NCBI RefSeq assembly: GCF_051622035.1
Contig: NC_135361.1
Coordinates: 28,079,205 to 28,143,204, forward strand
From: Arctopsyche grandis
Taxonomy: Eukaryota > Arthropoda > Insecta > Trichoptera > Hydropsychidae
Direction of reading: 5' to 3'
Length of the DNA: 64,000 nt
Made by a program: the position numbers and the translations under genes. The stretch's first letter is position 1; every line of letters begins with the position of its first letter. Under the pieces are notes generated by a model. It was not told the DNA's origin and did no database searches. It saw only the letters and a list, made by a program, of their open reading frames with translations. Of the stretch, positions 58,413 through 64,000 are shown piece after piece.

Positions 58413-59411
58413 GTATGGGGACTGATCTAGTTGTGAAGGTGTTCTTCACCACCAGTCCGCCATGTATTATAGACGAGTTCGTCTGTGTTTTAGTAGTTAA
58501 TACTGCTGTTTGTTTGAATAAAGTTGTTTTATTGTTTGCCTAAATATTGTACAAGTGTATTAGAATATTTGGGGAAGTTTTCTTGAAGCGGCTATTAGCT
58601 GTTGACTTGGTGTCGTGATGGCCGCTGGATCTGCAATGTGTCGTTGCTCTGGATCCGGCTATGTTCAGATGTCTCTGGATATGGCAGTGTGTTGCTGGCT
58701 CGGCATTCGGCTATGTTCAGAAGGTCTCTGGATGCGGCAGTGTGTTGCTGGCTCGGCGTTCGGCTATGTTCAGAAGGTCTCTGGATGCGGCAGTGTGTTG
58801 CTGGCTCGTTGTTCGGCTATGTTCAGAAGGTCTCTGGATGCGGCAGTGTGTTGCTGGCTCGTTGTTCGGCTATGTTCAGAAGGTCTCTGGATGCGGCAGT
58901 GTGTTGCTGGCTCGTTCGGCTGGTTCGCTGCTGTGTGTCGGCGCTTGTTGCTGTGGGTCGACTGGTCTGCTGCTGTGTGTCGACGCTTGCTGCTGTGGGT
59001 CGACTGAAGTTGTTTGGAGTGGACCTTCTTTTATATTGTTTTTGGGCATCACGTGACTCGTTGCAGCTGGTGTTTATGCGTGTGCGAGGAATGTGTTTTT
59101 GTCGATTAGGGTGGAACCTGCTAGAACGATTGGCACCGTTCCGCTCGATGTAGTTTAATGGCTGCAGGTGTTCTTCGACCGGTGTAGTTCCGCTCGACTG
59201 GTAGGGGTGTTCCGCTCGATTTTGGTTTAATGGCTGCAGGTGTGCTTCGACCGGTTTTGTTCCACTCGACTTGTAGGGGTGGAACTTACTAGAACGTTTG
59301 GCGATTGATTCCAAGAAGTGCACGTGTTGTTTACGTGTGCGAGTTCTGCGAGGAATGTGGTTTGTTGTTGTGGAATATGCTCGAATGTTTCGATGACGAG
59401 ATTCCTACACT
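58413..59411 (-). mobile_element. 999-bp solo LTR with 53-bp minisatellite
   Basis: On minus it starts TGTAGGAATCTCGTC like the LTRs at 60833 and 63466 and ends CAGTCCCCATA, with CTAG on both sides (58409-58412 and 59412-59415). It contains AATAAA (in complement of gaataaagttg/tttattgtttgcc, 58518-58540). The centre is an array of 53-bp units (next entry). Diverged from the right-hand LTRs. Confidence 0.75.
58650..58918. repeat. 53-bp tandem repeat in LTR
   Basis: Units starting CGGCTATGTTCAGAAGGTCT at 58708, 58761, 58814 and 58867, plus diverged outer units. Because 53 is not a multiple of 3, all three frames stay open and encode the same peptides in rotation. Confidence 0.9.
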
Positions 59412-59693
59412 AGCCTCTCTACTGGAGAACTACATACCAGATACAGGCGAGAGACAATGAGGAAGATAAAGGCTCAATATAACAACTGCTACAGTGCTCT
59501 CTTTAAGCTACCAAGGGCGTCGCAAATGTTCGTGGAGGGGCACGTGCCTCACTTTGAGGCCATTCTCAGGATGAGAGCGGCCTCTCTACGTCTTCGTATA
59601 TTTTTATCTTCTAATTGTCTTCTTGCTGGCGTGTCTTCTCATTTGCACTATTCACTGTATGTTCGATGGATGGAACTACTCCACCGACCGCCT

Positions 59694-60832
59694 TTAACCT
59701 TTCCCTTACGGTGCTAAAAAATTACGCGTGCAGCGGTGATGTCGACTCAGTCGTTCTAGAAATTCGTGATTTTAAAGTCTGATAAATATTAATATTTAAC
59801 CATTTTTCCTTCTATTCATGACTATAGTAATAGTCCGTATCTATATAAATGAATATATATGTATCAATATTGGTAATATACTGCTAAAAACGATCTAAAA
59901 AGCATGAAATTGAAGACGCGTGAACGACAATCCAAGAGGGCCGCCCATCTCCAAGTGAGGACGAACACTAGGCCCCCACTCCGCGACTCGCTGATCAGTG
60001 ATCACGCCACATCCGCCAGAATTACGCGATGATTCAAAACCTATGCGTAAAAATATATTCAATTTTTTCATCAAATAAAATAAAATATGTTTATATGTAC
60101 TTTTCATGTATTTATTTTCACAATAATAATTTTAATACACAAATACATAAATTGATAAAAAAAAATGAGAAGTAAACGTAAATAAAAAAAATATAAGACA
60201 ATAAGAAAACGTTGAAAATTAATTGATAAATATAAGTATTCCTCCTTGCTATAATACAAGTAGACAATTACAAAAATTACAAAATTCACATGAATGATAA
60301 AAATATAAATTGTATGTAAATGTAAGTAAAGAACAATAGCATGAAAAATGTACGAAAACCGAATAACAATAAAATTAAATATTTGTGTCCATTACATAAC
60401 AATGAGAGCATGAAATAATTTTTTGTTCAATTCTGTGCGTTATACAAACAGGCTTTTGACAAATATGGCACAATAGCCGAGTTCTTTTTTTTATCATTGG
60501 ATAAGGGCAGAATCTACAGTTTCTCGTTTGCACTCTAGAAATGTTAGATGTATTCTCCGATATGCCTTCTTGCGGAATGTTAGTGGAATGTGCTTCTAGT
60601 GATTGTCGATCATACTGCGATATAACCATATCAATAGCATCCTGTTGTTGTTTATGGAATTTTACTGTACTTTTTTTTCTCCTTACAATATTGGGCATAG
60701 CTAATTCCAAACTAAGTTCTCTAATAAATAATTTTCGTCGACTTCTGTTATTCGCCTTCCATTCTGGATATTTCTGCGCCCATAGCAAATATGCATTTAG
60801 CGCAGCTATATCCAGCATCTCCATAAACACTC
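59694..60832 (-). mobile_element. piggyBac element, second copy (cut by LTR insertion)
   Basis: TTAA at 59694-59697, then CCTTTCCCTTACGGTGCTAA, matching the right end of the 23.5-25.8 kb element in reverse orientation. The element continues to 60832, where the LTR retroelement interrupts it. Its other half should lie beyond the right edge. Confidence 0.85.
60375..60832 (-). pseudogene. piggyBac transposase C-terminal part
   Basis: 151 residues ending in a cysteine-rich domain: VFMEMLDIAALNAYLLWAQK, then CRFCPYP, CHIC, CITH and CSHC pairs of a cross-brace zinc domain that piggyBac transposases use to bind end DNA. Reading is uninterrupted to the stop at 60375. The N-terminal and catalytic parts are separated by the LTR retroelement, so no intact protein is encoded within the window. 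Confidence 0.85.
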
Positions 60833-60904
60833 TGTAGGAATCTCGTCGTCGTCATCGTCATCGAAACCTTCGAGAATATTCCGCAACAACAAAATACATC
60901 GAGC

Positions 60905-61240
60905 GGAACAGCATCAAGCATTCCAGAAAATACTACGCCTCGACGAAAGCAAATTCCTCTAGTACGCATCAACAACTAAATGCTCGTACGACCACTTCCA
61001 TCAAGCATTCCAGAAAATACTACGCCTCGACGAAAGCAAATTCCTCTTGTACGCATCAACAACTAAATGCTCGTACGACCACTTCCATCAAGCATTCCAG
61101 AAAATACTACGCCTCGACGAAAGCAAATTCCCCTCGTACGCATCAACAACTAAATGCTCGTACGCATCAATAACCACTTCCATCAAGCGTTCCAGAAAAT
61201 TCTACGCCTCGACAAAAGTGCATTCCTTTCTTACGCATCA
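60905..61240. repeat. 87-bp tandem repeat in 5' LTR
   Basis: Units starting CATCAAGCATTCCAGAAAAT at 60912, 60999 and 61086, with a diverged fourth at 61181. The same array recurs in the second LTR from about 63545. Confidence 0.9.
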
Positions 61241-61278
61241 ACAAACCACCACCATCGGTCAGGCGATTCCAGAAACCA

Positions 61279-61286
61279 TATAAAAG
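61279..61286 (+). promoter_or_regulatory. TATA box of the LTR promoter
   Basis: TATAAAAG inside the LTR, about 300 nt upstream of AATAAA (61580), consistent with U3-R-U5 order. Repeated at 63912-63919 in the second LTR. Confidence 0.65.
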
Positions 61287-61599
61287 GAGGTACAACCCAA
61301 ACAACGCCAGTCGACCCACAACAGCAAGCGTCGACACACAGCACCAGACCAGTCGACCCACAGCAGCAAGCGTCGACATACAGCTCCTGACCAGCCACCA
61401 CTACACTACGCGGACTTGGAAGATCAACCAGCCGGACGAGCCAGCAACACACTGCCGTATCCAGAGACCTTCTGTACATAGCTGAATGCCGAGCCAGCGA
61501 CACTCTACCATATCCAGAGACCGCTGAACGACATACTTTTGCCCACAAATACCATACCTTTGTACAACCATAGGCAAACAATAAAACTTTATAAAACTA

Positions 61600-61830
61600 G
61601 CACAACAGTGTTTCGTTAGGCCGGGATACGGTCAACACACATGTAACCCGCCTACATTGGTACTACTCCAACGTGATCTACGCAACCTTCTGATCATCCA
61701 ACAGCGCTGTCAACACATCGCTACCCCGCCTACATTGGTGACCCCATCTTTGAACCACACAACAGTGTTTCGTTAGGCCGGGATACGGTCAACACATCGC
61801 TACCCCGCCTACATTGGTGACCCCATCTTT
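61600..61830 (+). repeat. Duplicated LTR end / primer-binding-site block
   Basis: GTTTCGTTAGGCCGGGATAC...CCCGCCTACATTGG occurs at about 61607-61660 and 61760-61818, with a further CCCGCCTACATTGGTGACCC at 61725. Three candidate LTR ends therefore exist; the second LTR's end, outside the window, would decide. Confidence 0.7.
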
Positions 61831-61919
61831 GAACTACGCAGCCTTCATAGCAGTCAACAGCGCAGTCAACACGGCAGCCCACAGTGCAGCCTCCACAACA
61901 ACCAACAGCCGCCACGACA

Positions 61920-62070
61920 GCAGCCCACAGCGCAGCCTACATAGCAGCCTACATCGCAGCCCACATAGCAGCCCACATTGCAGCCTACATAGCAGCCCAC
62001 ATCGCAGCCTACATAGCAGCCCACATCGCAGCCTACATAGCAGCCCACAGCGCAGCCTACAAAGCAACCA
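61920..62070. repeat. 12/24-bp tandem repeat
   Basis: GCAGCCTACATAGCAGCCCACATC-type units, about twelve 12-mers. In one frame they read Ala-Ala-Tyr-Ile/Ala-Ala-His-Ile. No known domain; part of the element interior. Confidence 0.85.
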
Positions 62071-62510
62071 ACAAACGCCACGACAAGGCAACAGCCAGAA
62101 GCCTTCACGCAACCGCAAGCTTCGAGCAACCACAAGCTTCACGCAACCGCAAGCTACATGCAACCGCAGACTTCACGCAACCGCAGCCTACAACGCAGCC
62201 CTCAACGCAGACTTCAAACGCAGTCCGCTACATGTTCCTACAACTAGTGACCATGTCAAACAACTCCGCAGCTTTCGCCACAACGAGACGCAACCCGGAG
62301 ACAACAACCAAATGGATCCACTACTGTTGATCCGCCAGCACCGCTCATCACACCTTCGATGAGTCATCACCTCGATGAGCCCATGCAGGACGCCGCAGCC
62401 TGCACAACAGCACCGTCCAGACCGACACAAACCTTCACTACCATTGTAACGACCGAAACAGTAACATGGTGTGAAAGTACATATGGACCAGCTACCAACA
62501 CAACCCGCTG

Positions 62511-63176
62511 TTGAGTCAACCCACTCCAGCACAACCGGCGAAACAAATCGCCACTGAGCCAACTAGCTCCAACACAACACAGCCGCTGTCGAGACAACTA
62601 ACTCCAGCACAATCAGCACAACGCCTGCACAACAACATCGTCCAGACCACCAACCTTCACTATCAACGTAGCCTAGACAGAATAAGCAACATGGTAGAAA
62701 AGAACAACTCGGACTGGTACGCAAAACGAGACCCGCTGTCGAGACAACCGACTCCAGCACAACCAACGAAGACCAGCACTCAACGCACTTCGCTAACCAA
62801 CAGTCTCCACACAAATCCCGCTGTCGAGACAACTAACTCCAGCACAACCAACGAAGACCAGCACTCAACGCACTTCGTCAACCAACGTTCTTCACGCAAG
62901 ATCCGCTGTCGAGACAACCAACTCCAGCACAACCAACGAAGACCAGCACTCAACGCACTTCGTCAACCAACGTTCTTCACGCAAGACCCGCTGTCGAGAC
63001 AACCAACTCCAGCACAACCAACGAAGACCAGCACTCAACGCACTTCGTCAACCAACGTTCTTCACGCAAGATCCGCTGTCGAGACAACCAACTCCAGCAC
63101 AACCAACGAAGACCAGCACTCAACGCACTTCGTCAACCAACGTTCTTCACGCAAGACCCGCTGCCGAGACAACTAA
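62511..63176 (+). CDS. Repeat-encoded ORF inside the LTR element
   Basis: 221-aa frame, Thr/Ser/Asn/Gln-rich, mostly translated from an 85-bp tandem repeat. As 85 is not a multiple of 3, successive units are read in different frames (QPTPAQPTKTSTQRTS, ETTNSSTTNEDQHSTHFV, and so on). It resembles no gag or pol. Whether it is expressed is unknown. Confidence 0.2.
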   Translation: MSQPTPAQPAKQIATEPTSSNTTQPLSRQLTPAQSAQRLHNNIVQTTNLHYQRSLDRISNMVEKNNSDWYAKRDPLSRQPTPAQPTKTSTQRTSLTNSLHTNPAVETTNSSTTNEDQHSTHFVNQRSSRKIRCRDNQLQHNQRRPALNALRQPTFFTQDPLSRQPTPAQPTKTSTQRTSSTNVLHARSAVETTNSSTTNEDQHSTHFVNQRSSRKTRCRDN

Positions 63177-63185
63177 CTCCAGCAC
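62736..63185. repeat. 85-bp tandem repeat
   Basis: Units starting CTGTCGAGACAACYAACTCC at 62736, 62821, 62906, 62991, 63076 and 63161, very similar to each other, with looser single copies at about 62588 and 63347. Confidence 0.92.
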
Positions 63186-64000
63186 AACCAGCAAAAAAGT
63201 CACGCGAATGACTCCACGCAGAACACAGCAGCCTGCACAACAGCACCATCCAAGCCATCACAAACCTTCACTGCCAACGCAGCTCGCCCAAAATAAGCAA
63301 CCTGGTAGAGAACAAGACTTGGACCGGCATGCAACACAAGACCCGCTGTCGAGACAACTTTCTCCAGCACAACCGGACAAACAACGACGCCATCGAGTCA
63401 ATAGACTCCAACACATCAAGATTCCCACAAAATCACACACATCGCTAACACTCACCGGAGAGCCATGTAGGAATCTCGTCGTCGTCATCGTCATCGAAAC
63501 CTTCGAGAATATTCCGCAACAACAAAATACATCGAGCGGAACAGCATCAAGCATTCCAGAAAATACTACGCCTCGACGAAAGCAAATTCCTCTAGTACGC
63601 ATCAACAACTAAATGCTCGTACGACCACTTCCATCAAGCATTCCAGAAAATACTACGCCTCGACGAAAGCAAATTCCTCTTGTACGCATCAACAACTAAA
63701 TGCTCGTACGACCACTTCCATCAAGCATTCCAGAAAATACTACGCCTCGACGAAAGCAAATTCCCCTCGTACGCATCAACAACTAAATGCTCGTACGCAT
63801 CAATAACCACTTCCATCAAGCGTTCCAGAAAATTCTACGCCTCGACAAAAGTGCATTCCTTTCTTACGCATCAACAAACCACCACCATCGGTCAGGCGAT
63901 TCCAGAAACACTATAAAAGGAGGTACAACCCAAACAACGCCAGTCGACCCACAACAGCAAGCGTCGACACACAGCACCAGACCAGTCGACCCACAGCAGC

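Larger units (their letters stand above)
58315..59693 (+). pseudogene. LINE RT fragment interrupted by a solo LTR
   Basis: 58315-58412 and 59412-59693 match consecutive parts of the LINE fragment at 22.5-22.9 kb (AGGGCAAATATGCTG...; MFVEGHVPHFEAILRMRAAS). The gap holds the LTR 58413-59411. The left piece also has a small tandem disturbance (taaaaaaataaaaagagg). Not functional. Confidence 0.8.
60833..64000 (+). mobile_element. Non-autonomous LTR retrotransposon (partial at right edge)
   Basis: LTR copies start TGTAGGAATCTCGTC at 60833 and 63466 and run in register at an offset of 2633 bp; only one or two base changes were seen in the 535 bp comparable. Each has TATAAAAG (61279, 63912). The first LTR has AATAAA at 61580. 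CCCGCCTACA-TTGGTGACCCC (61725-61745, repeated at 61804-61824) is the LTR end plus primer-binding site. The interior has no gag, protease, RT or integrase motif and is mostly tandem repeat. It inserted into the piggyBac copy. The second LTR runs off the window. Confidence 0.82.

Noticed and set aside
60905-63185. CRISPR-like repeat arrays
   Set aside because: The units are contiguous tandem repeats without unique spacers, in a eukaryotic LTR element.

Overview
This is a eukaryotic window, most likely from an insect nuclear genome. It is AT-rich and loaded with transposons. It carries intron-containing orthologues of conserved animal genes and no bacterial or organellar signatures. The repeat mix (a CR1/Jockey-like LINE with a PHD-type ORF1, piggyBac, hAT, MULE-like, Harbinger-like and Tc1-like elements, short gypsy-like LTR elements) and the gene sequences fit an insect. 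I cannot name the order from sequence alone.

Host genes, left to right: Prpf6 (minus, 1-1361, seven 5' exons; the rest lies outside the left edge); Syf2 (plus, 10366-11052, one exon); Tab2 (minus, 14867-21583, three exons around a 5.4 kb intron); Mettl14 (plus, 27490-31842, six exons); Pten (minus, 44577-53874, eight exons, 440 aa, with the catalytic cysteine at residue 124 as in human PTEN). Every splice junction was checked by hand for GT/AG and reading phase, and all five models stay in frame. There is also an unidentified GC-rich coding-like segment on the minus strand near 42.3-42.5 kb. By family knowledge the genes serve pre-mRNA splicing (Prpf6, Syf2), m6A writing (Mettl14), TAK1/NF-kB signalling (Tab2) and PI3K counter-signalling (Pten). 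They look like unrelated housekeeping and signalling neighbours, not a functional cluster.

The rest is mostly mobile DNA. 1.6-7.2 kb is a LINE with two intact ORFs. 8.1-10.2 kb is an old repeat split by a TRIM-like LTR element with identical 160 bp LTRs and by a 650 bp solo LTR. The Tab2 intron holds an inverted LTR pair, SINEs, a hAT MITE and a 1.59 kb Tc1-like fold-back element with two 5' ends. 22.1-26.8 kb holds a LINE fragment, a broken piggyBac copy and a MULE-like MITE. 31.9-42.2 kb is AT-rich DNA with several long (TA)n tracts and no gene I can identify. The Pten introns hold MITEs and two short hairpins. 54.9-64 kb is a stack of nested elements, ending in a non-autonomous LTR element whose LTRs and interior are built from 53, 85 and 87 bp tandem repeats.

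I did not find a new defence or metabolic system. The most unusual structures are the Tc1-like fold-back, the inverted LTR pairs, the minisatellite-built LTR family and a 9-bp-TSD MITE family with interchangeable interiors.
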